Below, piece by piece: positions 17,394-27,221 of a stretch of DNA of 59,179 nucleotides. The position numbers and the translations under genes are program-made. The notes beneath the pieces are model-generated. The model saw only the letters and a list, made by a program, of their open reading frames with translations, did not search any database and had not been told where the DNA came from. The first letter of the stretch is position 1, and every line of letters begins with the position of its first letter. The stretch is taken from positions 1 to 59,179 of the forward strand of contig JAIQZR010000133.1 of assembly GCA_021777035.1 (NCBI GenBank), in the 5' to 3' direction. The stretch is from Candidatus Scalindua sp. Lineage in GTDB: Bacteria > Planctomycetota > Brocadiia > Brocadiales > Scalinduaceae.

Positions 17394-18079
17394 ATGAGAA
17401 ATCAATTTGTCATTCATAGCATTGCTATTACTCTGGCTCTTAGCTGTATAGCGTGGTTCTGGCCACCGATACTCTGGGCATTTATCATCTTAGGCCCATT
17501 GATTCTGATGGGGGTATACGATATGTTCCAGGCCAAACATGCTATCAAGCGGAACTTTCCTTTGCTCGGGAGAGGGCGGTATCTGCTTGAAAATATGGGG
17601 CCCAAGGTAAACCAGTACTTCATCGAGTCGGAGCCGAAGGACGGCCTTTTCACCGAAAATTCAGATCTATTGTTTACCAGCGGGCGAAACGAGAGCTGGA
17701 CACGCAAGCCTTTGGCACACAGATGGACGTTTATAAAGAAGGATACGAGTGGATGGAGTACTCCATTTACCCTTTAGACGGTGAAAAACTGGATCACGCT
17801 CCCAGAGTAGTAATAGGCGGAGATGATTGCAAACAGCCTTATTCTGCCAGTATCTTCAACATTTCCGCTATGAGTTATGGATCACTTAGCAAGAATGCTG
17901 TCCTGGCACTGAACGGAGGAGCAAAAACCGGAGGGTTTGCTCATAACACAGGAGAAGGAGGTATCTTGCCTGCAGACAAAAACACTCCTGAAGTTGCTGA
18001 AATCAGGCCAGTCTTAATTCAAAATCCAAAACACTTATGCGATAGCTTCTTCTCCCTATTCGCATTAAAGAGGGGCTAA
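17394..18079 (+). pseudogene. Glutamate synthase-family (FMN-binding) remnant, frameshifted and truncated
   Basis: The first frame (17394 on) encodes two N-terminal membrane helices and the family signature RNFPLLGRGRYLLE...GPKVNQYFIES. Homology then continues in the +2 frame from about 17664 (SIVYQRAK, then FGTQMDVYKEGYEW, FNISAMSYGSLS, GGFAHNTGEGG). The reading frame shifts near 17655-17665. Family similarity stops after GEGG (about 17966) and an unrelated tail runs to a stop at 18079, so most of the FMN-binding barrel is missing (about 190 of some 500 residues). Its end overlaps the ygiQ stop on the other strand. Inactive. Confidence 0.82.
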
Positions 18080-20037
18080 CATCTCTTTCGTTTCACTCCG
18101 GAATTATTGATCCTTCCAGTCCTGTTCATTCCCTTCTTTATCTTTTCCGATGATTCCGTCCTTATCTTATTGCCAGATTCTGCTTGTTGACTTGATCTCT
18201 TCTGATCAGGCCCAAGAAGCCTTTTTAACAGATCCGGCCGTCTGGAATCAATGAGTCTCTTTTTTATCCAATTCCGGTTCTCTTTCTTGTACCAGAAAAA
18301 GAACCGGTGTTGGCTTATCTTTTCCTGCTTTGATTTTGGTGTGAAGTATTGTTTTAAAGTATAAGGATGATAACCGGAATAATACATAACGGTTGCGACT
18401 GTCATCGGGGTCGGAGTAAAATCCTGTACATGTTCTAATCGGAAACCAAGCTCTTTGGTCTCTACCGCAAGGTTTGCCATGTCTTCTTCGCTGCACCCGG
18501 GATGACTGGATATGAAGTAGGGGACAAGTTGTTGATTAAGTCCGAGCTTTTTATCTATATCATCAAACTGTTTTTTAAATTCTCTGAAATGAGCAAATGA
18601 TGGTTTCCTCATTATTTTCAAGGTCTCATCGGATGTATGCTCAGGCGCTACCTTCAGCCTTCCGGAGACATGGCGGGTCAAAAGCTGTACCATGTAATCG
18701 TTGATGGATGTATTCGCCTCTTTGTTATAGCTTTTTGTCAGTAGATCATGCCGGATACCGCTTCCGATAAATGCCTTCTTTACTTTTGGATGTTCATCTA
18801 CTTTACGGTAGATTTCAGTTACTTGAGAATGATCTGTGTCCAGGTTGCTACAAACGACAGGATGAATGCATGAAGGCGCGATGCATTTGTCACATATTTT
18901 CTGTACCACTCCCTTCATTTTGTACATATTGGCAGATGGGCCACCGAGGTCAGAAATATAGCCTTTAAAATCAGGCATACCAACGACTTGATCAACTTCA
19001 TTCAAAATGGATTTTTGAGAACGGCTTGCAATGAACTTTCCCTGATGAGCCGAAATAGTACAAAAGCTGCATCCCCCAAAGCACCCTCGGTGCATGTTTA
19101 TCGAGAACTTTATCATCTCGTAGGCTGGAATAGTGCCGCGTTTTCTGTATTTAGGATGAGGGAGTCTTGTATAAGGCAAATCAAAAGAGGTGTCAATCTC
19201 TCTCTCTGTCATCGTTTGAAAAGGTGGATTTATTATCAGGTTGTTTCCTGAAATATTCTGGATAATCCTGTTCGCAAAAACCTTATTTGATTCCTGTTCT
19301 ACCTGTTTAAAATTTGCCGCAAAGGCTTTCTTGTCTTCCAGGCAATTCTGATGTGCATTAATTGTAATGTCTTTCCAGTTCTTGTTCTTTGGAACACCTT
19401 GACTTTGGTCCCGAATATATGCCGTTTGCTTTACCATCGTCAGTTGATGAAATGGGACTCCTTTTTCTAGAAGTTTGAGGATTTCTTTAAGCGGCTGTTC
19501 CCCCATTCCATACACCAACAGATCAGCGCCGCTCGTTTCCAGAATAGAAGGTGCCAGTTTATCAGACCAGTAGTCGTAGTGTGTGACCCTTCTCAAAGAA
19601 GCCTCTATGCCCCCAATTATAACGGGAACATCCGGATAAATTGACTTTAAGATCTTTGAATATGTGTTAACTGCGTAATCCGGACGAAAGCCAGATTCTC
19701 CCCCGGGAGTATAGGCATCTTTCGAGCGGGTTCTTTTATTAGCTGTGTAGTGGTTTACCATGGAGTCCATGCAGCCAGCGGTTACTCCAAAGAAAAATCT
19801 GGGTATGCCAAGCTTTTTAAAATCGCGCAGATCGTCCTGCCAGTTTGGTTGAGGTATAATAGCTACTCTGTACCCTTCACTTTCGATAATCCTGCCAATT
19901 ACGGCAGGCCCAAATGACGGATGGTCAACATAAGCATCTCCGGAAACGAGGATAACATCAAGCTCGCCCCAGCCATGCATTTCCACTTCTTTTTTTGTAG
20001 TAGGAAGCCATTTTGTTATATCCTGTAGCTCTTTCAT
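18076..20037 (-). CDS. ygiQ: YgiQ-family radical SAM protein
   Basis: 653 residues. Near the N-terminus LVSGDAYVDHPSFG is the B12-binding-like region of YgiQ proteins, and the radical SAM motif CFGGCSFC is at residues 319-326. Family regions GIRHDLL, VAPEHTSD and YFISSHPGC are also present, and the length is in the usual range. The basic C-terminal tail is variable in the family. The substrate of YgiQ proteins is unknown; an Fe-S and SAM-dependent modification is inferred. It converges with the broken glutamate-synthase gene. Confidence 0.93.
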   Translation of the reverse strand: MKELQDITKWLPTTKKEVEMHGWGELDVILVSGDAYVDHPSFGPAVIGRIIESEGYRVAIIPQPNWQDDLRDFKKLGIPRFFFGVTAGCMDSMVNHYTANKRTRSKDAYTPGGESGFRPDYAVNTYSKILKSIYPDVPVIIGGIEASLRRVTHYDYWSDKLAPSILETSGADLLVYGMGEQPLKEILKLLEKGVPFHQLTMVKQTAYIRDQSQGVPKNKNWKDITINAHQNCLEDKKAFAANFKQVEQESNKVFANRIIQNISGNNLIINPPFQTMTEREIDTSFDLPYTRLPHPKYRKRGTIPAYEMIKFSINMHRGCFGGCSFCTISAHQGKFIASRSQKSILNEVDQVVGMPDFKGYISDLGGPSANMYKMKGVVQKICDKCIAPSCIHPVVCSNLDTDHSQVTEIYRKVDEHPKVKKAFIGSGIRHDLLTKSYNKEANTSINDYMVQLLTRHVSGRLKVAPEHTSDETLKIMRKPSFAHFREFKKQFDDIDKKLGLNQQLVPYFISSHPGCSEEDMANLAVETKELGFRLEHVQDFTPTPMTVATVMYYSGYHPYTLKQYFTPKSKQEKISQHRFFFWYKKENRNWIKKRLIDSRRPDLLKRLLGPDQKRSSQQAESGNKIRTESSEKIKKGMNRTGRINNSGVKRKRC

Positions 20038-20276
20038 GGTTATAAGGATGTTGGACGAACAATTCTGAATTTATTATATCTAAAATAATAGGAGAATACA
20101 GTAAGTTCTTAATAAGTAGAGGAGGCCATCTACTTATTGAAAACCCACTGAGTATAAACAATAACGTTAGTATTTTTTGTGTAATATTATACTTGAATTG
20201 GTCTTTAAGCATCGTTAAGGTAAACTTTCAATATGATAGAGTTTTATCAAATGCCTTGAATTTAAAAAAGGGGATA

Positions 20277-21254
20277 ATGGGATCTAAAAACTGTCTTATG
20301 GAGAAGATATCGAATAATCTTGTGCTTGCTGCTGATGTAGGTGGGACAAATACGCGGATGGCTGTTGTAAATGAAAATGGCGATATTCTTACGCTCTTAA
20401 AAAAAGCCACGCATTGTAAAAATGGCAGAGACGAGATGATTGAATTTATTATTTCTCTTGCAGTAGAAACAATCGAAAAATCAAACCTGTCAAAAGAAGA
20501 AATATGTGGGATGGGGATAGGCTTTCCAGGTCCATTAAATGCGGAGACAGGTACAATCTTCAATCCTCCTAATCTGGATGGTTGGGATTGTGTGCCATTA
20601 AGAGGTATGCTCGAAAAAGAGTTAGGAGTGCCTGTTGCGATCGAGAATGATGCAAATGCGGCAGCACTTGGAGAGTGGTGGAAAGGTGCAGGGTCAGGAG
20701 TAAACAGCTTGTTTTGTATTACTCTCGGTACAGGTGTTGGAGGGGGTATAATTCTGGATGGTAATATTTGGCATGGCGCATCATCCATAGCGGGGGAAAT
20801 AGGGCACACGACTGTTATAAGAGATGGGATAAAATGTACCTGTGGCAATATTGGATGTCTTGAAGCCTATGCTTGTTCAGGAGGGATTCTGAGAAGAGTA
20901 AACGATGCATTATTGAAAGGAAGAAATAATGATAGTCTGCAACCACTTACGGATCTTAAACAGGTGAGCCAGGTGATAAAGCAAGGCAATGAAACCGTCC
21001 TTAATGTAATTAAGGAAACCGGCGTTATCTTAGGCATTGCAGTAGCAAATATTGCAAACCTGTTAAATCCGGAAATGATAGTTTTGTTTGGCGGTGTAAC
21101 AAATCTTGGTGAAAACCTTGTCGTATCTTTGAAGGAAGAAGTTAAAAGGAGGGCGTTCAAAAAGGCAACAGAATCTCTAAGGATTGAGTTATCACAACTG
21201 GGCGATAATAGCGGCATACTCGGTGCAGCAAAAAATATCTTTTCAAAATTGTAA
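20277..21254 (+). CDS. ROK-family glucokinase-like sugar kinase
   Basis: 325 residues. Seen: phosphate-binding DVGGTNTRMAV near the N-terminus, a catalytic ENDANAAALGEWW segment, GTGVGGGI, and the ROK zinc motif CTCGNIGCLE. These fit an ATP-dependent hexose kinase; the GxGxGxG and DVGGT pattern resembles bacterial glucokinases of the ROK family, but sugar specificity cannot be read. Start chosen at the ATG at 20277 because AAAAAAGGGG precedes it; an upstream TTG frame extends to 20193 without a site. Confidence 0.88.
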   Translation: MGSKNCLMEKISNNLVLAADVGGTNTRMAVVNENGDILTLLKKATHCKNGRDEMIEFIISLAVETIEKSNLSKEEICGMGIGFPGPLNAETGTIFNPPNLDGWDCVPLRGMLEKELGVPVAIENDANAAALGEWWKGAGSGVNSLFCITLGTGVGGGIILDGNIWHGASSIAGEIGHTTVIRDGIKCTCGNIGCLEAYACSGGILRRVNDALLKGRNNDSLQPLTDLKQVSQVIKQGNETVLNVIKETGVILGIAVANIANLLNPEMIVLFGGVTNLGENLVVSLKEEVKRRAFKKATESLRIELSQLGDNSGILGAAKNIFSKL

Positions 21255-21340
21255 AACCAGGCACACTCCTGAATTGTGCTGAGTTTTAGACTTGCATTTT
21301 GTGGTTTGTTTTATAGAAAGTGCCAGAGAGAATATACCGT

Positions 21341-21763
21341 TTATCCGGTTACATTAAAGACTTTGGATAATCTGGCACTTCTCTGTATGTGGCGTTTGAG
21401 ATTTGTATCGGTCTCTTCGAGTCGATGGGCAAGTGTGTCAAGTATTTGTCTTGTAAAATTTATGTCTTTTGACAGATTGAATTCAAATGTTTCTTTATCC
21501 ATAGAATGAAGCTTGCAATTTGTAAGGGCTATTGCTGAAGCACTTCGTTTATTTCCGGTTATCAAAGACATCTCTCCAAAAAAACTGCCCTCGTCAAGAG
21601 TTGTTAGAGTGGCCTCGGCGTCACCAACTTTTTTTACTATGTTTACCCTGCCGGAGTCAATAATATACATCTCTCTACAGCTTTCATCATCCTCTTTAAA
21701 TATAATCTCCCCCTCTTTAAATAACACTTTCTTTTTCGTAAATAATAAACCTTTTGCATTCAT
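21341..21763 (-). CDS. Stand-alone cyclic-nucleotide-binding domain protein
   Basis: 140 residues made of one cNMP-binding (Crp-type) beta-barrel: KEGEIIFKEDDESCREMYIIDSGRV, then GSFFGEMSLITGNKRSASAIAL, with the phosphate-binding-cassette Gly-Glu followed by Arg/Ser. No DNA-binding or kinase domain follows, so it is a free sensor domain or works with a partner. Convergent with the sugar kinase. Confidence 0.8.
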   Translation of the reverse strand: MNAKGLLFTKKKVLFKEGEIIFKEDDESCREMYIIDSGRVNIVKKVGDAEATLTTLDEGSFFGEMSLITGNKRSASAIALTNCKLHSMDKETFEFNLSKDINFTRQILDTLAHRLEETDTNLKRHIQRSARLSKVFNVTG

Positions 21764-22261
21764 TTTTGGAATAAACCCGCAACAGTATTAAAAAATTGAA
21801 ATATTATATTTCATATGTATAAGTAGTTTTTGTCCTTAATTCATGGTTATTCTATTAATTTTACCATGGCGTGTCAACATAGATTTGCCGTATCAGTATG
21901 CTTAAACGTGGTGCTAACAGAAAGCACACTCCTTTTGTACGGATTAAATAAAACCTCTATACGTATTATTGCCTAAACTTTTCCTCTCTAAATTATTAAC
22001 CATTACAAGACCTTACGATTTCATCGATCTATTATCTGCCTGGATAGTGCCGACAAAATCATTTTTCTTGACCTTAGAAATTTTATCAATATAATCGATC
22101 AGTTTCTTACCTTTGCGTTTAATAAATGTTGTTCTGTTCGTCTTACTTTAAACATATATAATAGTAATCTGTTGGTTTAATTAACAAATGATAGTGAGTT
22201 GCATAATTTGCAGAGTGTATTAGTTTATCAGAGTGTATAATTGAAAAGGAGGGGAAATATT
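21764..22261 (+). other. Gap upstream of formate-THF ligase
   Basis: About 500 AT-rich bases. On the minus strand 22013-22150 reads as a protein-like stretch (about 43 codons, Lys-rich) with no start codon in frame, possibly a remnant of a small gene. A good ribosome site (AAGGAGGGG) lies at its end for the next gene. No riboswitch recognised. Confidence 0.35.
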
Positions 22262-24028
22262 ATGGCATTGGATCCCACTAAACATGCGGATTGGGAGATA
22301 GCAGAAGATTCTGAGGCCGGGATGAAGACCGTTTATCAGTTAGCTGACCAGCTAGGTATAGAGAAAGATGAGCTACTTCCTCACGGGCATTATGTAGCAA
22401 AAATTGACTTTAACAAGGCTATTAAGCGGCTTGGGAGTAAACCGGATGGAAAATATGTAGATGTGACTGCAATCACACCAACTCCTCTAGGTGAAGGAAA
22501 ATCTACTACAACTATGGGCTTGGTACAGGGCCTTGGGAAAAGAGACAAAAATGTTGTTGGCGCCATTCGTCAGCCATCTGGTGGGCCTACCATGAATATT
22601 AAAGGATCTGCTGCAGGCGGTGGACTTTCTCAATGCATACCGTTGACTCCTTTCTCGCTGGGATTGACAGGAGATATAAATGCAATAATGAATGCACACA
22701 ATCTGGGTATGGTAGCACTTACATCTAGAATACAGCATGAGTATAACTACAACGACGAACAACTTGCTAAAAGGAATCTGAAACGTCTGAATATTGATTC
22801 CAATAATATTAATTTCAAGTGGATTATAGATTTTTGTGCCCAGTCGCTTCGGGAGATCACTATCGGTATAGGTGGCAAAATGGATGGGTTCATGATGCAG
22901 TCTGGGTTTGCTATTGCCGTCTCTTCTGAGATTATGGCGATACTATCAGTTGCAAAAGACTTAAAGGATATGCGTGAGCGGATGGGTAAAATTGTGCTTG
23001 CCTATGATAAATCCGGTAAACCTGTGACAACTGCCGATATAGAGGTTGATGGAGCTATGACTGCGTGGATGGTAGAAGCGATTAATCCGAACCTGATGCA
23101 GACTATTGAGGGGCAGCCGGTATTGGTTCATGCCGGACCTTTTGCGAATATTGCCATTGGTCAATCCTCTATCATTGCAGATAGATTGGGATTGAAGTTG
23201 GGTGATTATAATGTAACCGAATCCGGTTTTGGAGCAGATATAGGATTTGAAAAATTCTGGAACCTGAAATGTCGTTTCTCAGGAAACAAACCTAATGCGG
23301 CCGTTTTGGTTGCCACTATCAGGGCGCTTAAGTGCCATGGTGGCGCTCCAATTCCTATTCCCGGACATCCTTTGGATCCAGTTTACAAGGAAGAGAATGT
23401 TGAATGGGCTGTTAAAGGTGCGGAAACGAATCTGCTTCATCTTATTAATGTGGTAAAAAAGGCTGGTATCAACCCTGTAGTTTGTATAAATCATTTCTAT
23501 ACAGATACGGATGATGAGGTAAAAGCAGTACGAAAAGTGGTAGAAGATGCCGGGGCCCGTGTTGCTCTTTCCAAACATTGGGAAAAAGGTGGTGAAGGAG
23601 CGCTGGAACTGGCTGATGCCGTGATTGATGCATGTAACGAAGAGGCCAACTTCAAGTTCCTCTATGAGTTGGAGACCCCATTAAGAGAGCGTATAAATAT
23701 GATTGCGACAGAGGTTTACGGTGCTGACGGAGTCGATTATGCTCCTGCTGCTCTGGCAAAGATCAAGGCGATGGAAGTTGATCCGGAAGTCTCCAAGCTG
23801 GGAATATGTATGGCTAAGACGCATCTTTCACTTTCGGATAATCCAATGCTCAAGGGTGCTCCGAAGGATTGGAGATTGAATATTCAAGAGGTATTAACAT
23901 TCAAAGGAGCCGGATTTGTAGTACCATTTGCTGGAACAGTGAAACTCATGCCGGGTACCTGCTCTGATCCTGCTTACCGACGTGTGGATGTAGACGTGGA
24001 AACAGGTAGGGTAAAGGGGCTTTTCTAG
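22262..24028 (+). CDS. fhs: Formate-tetrahydrofolate ligase
   Basis: 588 residues. The ATP-binding P-loop [10 protein letters not shown] lies at about residues 75-84, and the family segments [33 protein letters not shown] and MTALVIGDG-type regions follow. It activates formate to 10-formyl-THF, an entry step of the Wood-Ljungdahl methyl branch used for carbon fixation in anammox and acetogenic bacteria. Start at 22262 follows AAAAGGAGGGG with ideal spacing; a start at 22241 would put the ribosome site inside the gene. A terminator hairpin lies 54 bases after the stop, so the gene is probably monocistronic. Confidence 0.97.
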   Translation: MALDPTKHADWEIAEDSEAGMKTVYQLADQLGIEKDELLPHGHYVAKIDFNKAIKRLGSKPDGKYVDVTAITPTPLGEGKSTTTMGLVQGLGKRDKNVVGAIRQPSGGPTMNIKGSAAGGGLSQCIPLTPFSLGLTGDINAIMNAHNLGMVALTSRIQHEYNYNDEQLAKRNLKRLNIDSNNINFKWIIDFCAQSLREITIGIGGKMDGFMMQSGFAIAVSSEIMAILSVAKDLKDMRERMGKIVLAYDKSGKPVTTADIEVDGAMTAWMVEAINPNLMQTIEGQPVLVHAGPFANIAIGQSSIIADRLGLKLGDYNVTESGFGADIGFEKFWNLKCRFSGNKPNAAVLVATIRALKCHGGAPIPIPGHPLDPVYKEENVEWAVKGAETNLLHLINVVKKAGINPVVCINHFYTDTDDEVKAVRKVVEDAGARVALSKHWEKGGEGALELADAVIDACNEEANFKFLYELETPLRERINMIATEVYGADGVDYAPAALAKIKAMEVDPEVSKLGICMAKTHLSLSDNPMLKGAPKDWRLNIQEVLTFKGAGFVVPFAGTVKLMPGTCSDPAYRRVDVDVETGRVKGLF

Positions 24029-24081
24029 GTTTGAAGCTTAGGTATTATTAATACAAGTAGTATAAGGAAGTTGTTAATAGT

Positions 24082-24123
24082 AAGAGGGCTATATTTTGTT
24101 GTATACAAAATATAGCCCTTCTT
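24082..24123 (+). terminator. Rho-independent terminator of fhs
   Basis: GGGCTATATTTTGT pairs with ACAAAATATAGCCC around a short loop, and flanking AAG/CTT bases extend the stem. The T-tract is weak (TTCTT), but the stem is long and correctly placed 54 bases after the fhs stop. Confidence 0.75.
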
Positions 24124-24240
24124 GCAAAATGGCCTATAACAGTTGTACAACACTGCTGCATTACCTGGTAATTGCTTGATAGTATGTATACTGCCGCAGA
24201 AAGACGAAATGATGCCAGGCCTACCTCCAGTGCATAATAA

Positions 24241-24308
24241 AGTCTAAACTGACGACTCTAAACCAACAATTTTTCATTTTTTAGACTGGAGATTGTTGGT
24301 TTAGAGTC
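24241..24308. repeat. Large perfect inverted repeat, possible pseudoknot
   Basis: GACTCTAAACCAACAAT (24254-24270) and ATTGTTGGTTTAGAGTC (24292-24308) are exact inverted copies of 17 bp. A second pair, AGTCTAAA (24241-24248) with TTTAGACT (24280-24287), interleaves with the first, giving an A-B-A'-B' order that would form a pseudoknot or alternative folds. No T-tract follows. Function unknown. Confidence 0.6.
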
Positions 24309-24623
24309 TTTGCCCCGTTATATTTAATAAAAATGATAGCAGGTTAGATTAAGGTTCGTAGCCCTTTCATATGTACCGCCTGCTACAAATTAAATCTACC
24401 AGGTTGGGTACTGGCTGGCCAAGCAATAGTGTTTTCAAGGTCGGGAATCTTTTTTTAGTTTGGAATGTTTTTAGTCTTCGGTATACTGGTAATAATGTTG
24501 GCGATGGAATACCGGAGTATTTTATGAGCAATTAGATTAGGGTGCTTTTGTACGCTCTTCGTTATGCCATGTGGCATAACTATAAATTAATTATTTTATT
24601 AGTAGGAAGGATTTATTCATATC

Positions 24624-25148
24624 ATGGAAATATATAGTAATAGATTTACGAGAAGTATTCTGAAGTTTTCAGTAATTGGTTTGATCTTTATTCTGTCTTG
24701 TGGCAAGGTAGAGGAGCAGATAGTTGGAGATGGTGATGACACTGTTCAATGGTACACAAAGCTTGGGTTCAAAGAAGATATGAAAAAAATAAAGAGTGAT
24801 ACAACCCTTCTGACGCGTAGAATGGGTGAAGGTGATTGGGCCGATGCGGAGGAGTTATGCGCTAAACTGGAGAAATCTTTTGCCGCTTTAAATCTTTCTA
24901 GTGATGAAATACCGGAAGAATATTTTGAACTTCAACAGATGTTTAATGAAAATTTAGTAAAGATTGCACAAACGTGTCGGGAGAAAAATTTTGATGCAGC
25001 TGATGATAGGCTGAGAGCGTTGAAACAGTCATGTAGTTACTGTCACAGGATCCTTCGTAAGGAGCTTGACAGAATGAATATGTCCTCAGATTTTGAGGTG
25101 GCAGTGGACAGGATATATAAAGACAGGCTGCCGACCACCGTTAAATAA
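24624..25148 (+). CDS. Monohaem c-type cytochrome lipoprotein
   Basis: 174 residues. A signal peptide ends in the lipobox LILSC-type sequence (FILSC, Cys 26), so the protein is a lipoprotein. A helical body (residues 45-130) ends with one haem-binding motif CSYCH (137-141) close to the C-terminus, the layout of cytochrome c556/c'-like four-helix proteins. The haem is covalently bound outside the cytoplasm and could serve in electron transfer. The gene is isolated, which leaves its redox partner open. Confidence 0.8.
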   Translation: MEIYSNRFTRSILKFSVIGLIFILSCGKVEEQIVGDGDDTVQWYTKLGFKEDMKKIKSDTTLLTRRMGEGDWADAEELCAKLEKSFAALNLSSDEIPEEYFELQQMFNENLVKIAQTCREKNFDAADDRLRALKQSCSYCHRILRKELDRMNMSSDFEVAVDRIYKDRLPTTVK

Positions 25149-25742
25149 TAATAGAGAAGAGCACCTGAAGGTATTGGTTGCCTATGCGGGGAATCGAAGT
25201 ATCTTCCGGTAGATGAAAAAAGGATACTGGCCCTCAGCGTAATTTGGCGTATAAGCAGATATGCTGTTGGGTCGGTCTGTTGGTTTAGACAAACTCATAA
25301 TCTGTCGTGTGCGGTGTTGCAGAACCCAATGTCTGCCGCCTTAGGGGCTCCTAGAAGAGTGTTGCAATGCCTGTGGAGTCTGGTGATTATTTGTAGTGAG
25401 GACAAAAACGAGGTTCCCTGCTTGTGTGGGTAATTTAGTATGTGCAAATATGCTGATGATATTTAGTCAGGCATATGTTGGGTGGAAAATCTTGTAACTT
25501 CGGTTGTGTGTGTGCGTATCACTGACATCGGAATCCTTAAAGCTGCTGTGGCCCCCTTGGATTCGACGGCAAAGCTATATTTAAGAGAAGAGTCGGGGAA
25601 GCTCAGCAACAAATTACTAAGGGTTGTGTTGTCGCGCCATAGCGGCCTTTCAGGGGTGAATAAGGCGGACAACTGTAGTTCTATAAGGAAAGAAGAGTGT
25701 AACAGTTCGGTAGTAAAAACTTTCGTGTCGAAATGTAACTGC
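25149..25742. other. Unassigned interval before rpsI
   Basis: About 594 bases between the cytochrome gene and the convergent ribosomal-protein genes. Its base composition is richer in G and less AT-rich than other gaps here, which could point to a structured RNA, but I recognise no RNase P, SRP, 6S or tmRNA core. A short GGATTCGACGG string resembles the tmRNA 5' end, but the matching 3' end is absent. Weak frames on both strands are not protein-like. Confidence 0.3.
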
Positions 25743-26141
25743 TTATCTCTTTGTCCATTGGAAGCCTGCTCTTGCACCCTTTCGGCCGTATTTTTTTCGC
25801 TCTTTCATTCTACTGTCTCTAGTCAAGAGGCTCGCGCTTCTCAGGCTTTCTGTAAGTAATTCATCCGCTTTCAAAAGTGCCTTGGAGACGCCAAGCGAAA
25901 TGGCCCCTGCCTGGCCGGTAGCGCCGCCTCCTCGGACGTTTATGTAAACGTCATATTGCCCTTCTGTATTTGTAGTCTTTAGTGGTATTTGGGCTTCATT
26001 CCTATCGCGATCTCTGCCAAAGTAATCATCCAGCTCTCTCTTGTTTACGATAAACTTTCCGGTACCTTTTCTAATCCTGGCTCTTGCGACAGATGTCTTG
26101 CGTCTGCCCGTACCCCATATGAATTTTGTTTCGTCAGTCAT
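25743..26141 (-). CDS. rpsI: Ribosomal protein S9
   Basis: 132 residues with the S9 features: the N-terminal GTGRRKTSVARARIRKG, the central VRGGGATGQAGAISLGVSKAL and the basic C-terminus ending GARAGFQWTKR (family consensus KRxxK/FSKR). Small subunit protein near the P site. It follows rplM with a 18-base gap, the classic rplM-rpsI operon. Confidence 0.97.
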   Translation of the reverse strand: MTDETKFIWGTGRRKTSVARARIRKGTGKFIVNKRELDDYFGRDRDRNEAQIPLKTTNTEGQYDVYINVRGGGATGQAGAISLGVSKALLKADELLTESLRSASLLTRDSRMKERKKYGRKGARAGFQWTKR

Positions 26142-26159
26142 TTCGTTTCCTTATAATAA

Positions 26160-26591
26160 TTAAATTTCCAGCGCTTTAGGCTGTTGGGCCTCGTGAGAAT
26201 GCTCCGTGCCTGGATAAATCTTTAGTTTTTTAAGCATAGCTCTTCCTAGTTTTGTTTTTGGCAGCATTCTTTTTACTGCCATATTTACTATTCTATCCGG
26301 ATGCTTATCCATCCACTTTTTTATAGGAATCTCCTTGAAACCTCCAGGATACCCCGAATGAGTATAATAAACTTTTTCATTTATCTTATTGCCGGTAAGT
26401 TTTATTTTCGTTGCATTGGTGACAATGACAAAATCGCCGGTATCAACATGCGGTGTGTATATTGGTTTTGTCTTTCCCTGAAGCACCATAGCAATGCGGC
26501 TCGCCATTCTTCCAAGGACTTTGTCTGTGGCATCAATAACATGCCAGTCTCTTTGTACGTCTTCTTTCTTTGCTATAAAAGTCTTAGTCAT
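26160..26591 (-). CDS. rplM: Ribosomal protein L13
   Basis: 143 residues with the L13 pattern: [19 protein letters not shown], then [11 protein letters not shown] and [15 protein letters not shown]. Large subunit protein. First gene of the rplM-rpsI pair on the minus strand. Confidence 0.97.
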   Translation of the reverse strand: MTKTFIAKKEDVQRDWHVIDATDKVLGRMASRIAMVLQGKTKPIYTPHVDTGDFVIVTNATKIKLTGNKINEKVYYTHSGYPGGFKEIPIKKWMDKHPDRIVNMAVKRMLPKTKLGRAMLKKLKIYPGTEHSHEAQQPKALEI

Positions 26592-26764
26592 AGTATTAAT
26601 GTAGGTCTCAATAAAATTGGTTTGATAAGTGTTAATTACTGTCTTTTGCTACCCAAATATTTAAACACTATCATATATCACACCGGCTTGGGCCTGTCAA
26701 TGTTTTTATTTGATTTAACCAGGAAAGTTATTAAAATGGGGATTTAAAAGGAAGGGAGTGCATT

Positions 26765-27064
26765 TTGCGAAGAGTCGATATCTTTTTTTTGTCTCTTAGG
26801 CATCAGATATGGAGAAGGTTTCATTACTTTTTTAATAAAGAAGAGGTTACACTATCGGTAAAGAAAAGAAAAGGAGAATGTAAACGATGTGGCGGTTGCT
26901 GCAATACTTCTATGCGATGCCCTAGCCTGCTCTTCGATGAAAACGGTTTTGCAATATGCAAAAAACATGATTGCAGGCCTCTTATGTGCAAACTATACCC
27001 ATTCAACAAGAGAGATCACTTTTCACATCTTAAGGATAAATGTGGGTTCTGGTATGAAGAGTAA
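26765..27064 (+). CDS. YkgJ-type cysteine cluster protein
   Basis: 99 residues. Cys-rich pattern CKRCGGCCNTSMRCPSL, then CKKHDCRPLMCKLYPF, matches the YkgJ (CxxCxxCC) family of putative Fe-S or zinc-binding proteins. TTG start at 26765 preceded by GGAAGGGAGTG. Function of the family is unknown. It lies alone before a MITE. Confidence 0.75.
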   Translation: MRRVDIFFLSLRHQIWRRFHYFFNKEEVTLSVKKRKGECKRCGGCCNTSMRCPSLLFDENGFAICKKHDCRPLMCKLYPFNKRDHFSHLKDKCGFWYEE

Positions 27065-27221
27065 ATTCCTCAATATTATAATCCCGATTCGTACGGCTTA
27101 TGTAGCTATTACAACCTGATTGGGAACTTTATTTGTGAAACTATTGTAGCAATATTTATGGCCATTGAAGAAATAGCTTTATCACATTCTTGCCTGGCCC
27201 TTTGACGTCTTGGTTAAGTTT

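Larger units (their letters stand above)
24029..24623 (+). other. Intergenic region after fhs
   Basis: 595 bases without a gene, containing the fhs terminator (24082-24123) and a large perfect inverted repeat (24254-24308), both listed separately. The remainder looks unremarkable; the promoter of the cytochrome gene at 24624 is likely near its end. Confidence 0.45.

Noticed and set aside
25550-25570. A GGATTCGACGG string like the 5' end of tmRNA
   Set aside because: No matching 3' acceptor/T-arm region or tag reading frame follows within the expected distance.
25463-25859. Open frames on both strands overlapping the end of rpsI
   Set aside because: No ribosome site and no protein-like composition; one overlaps rpsI out of frame.
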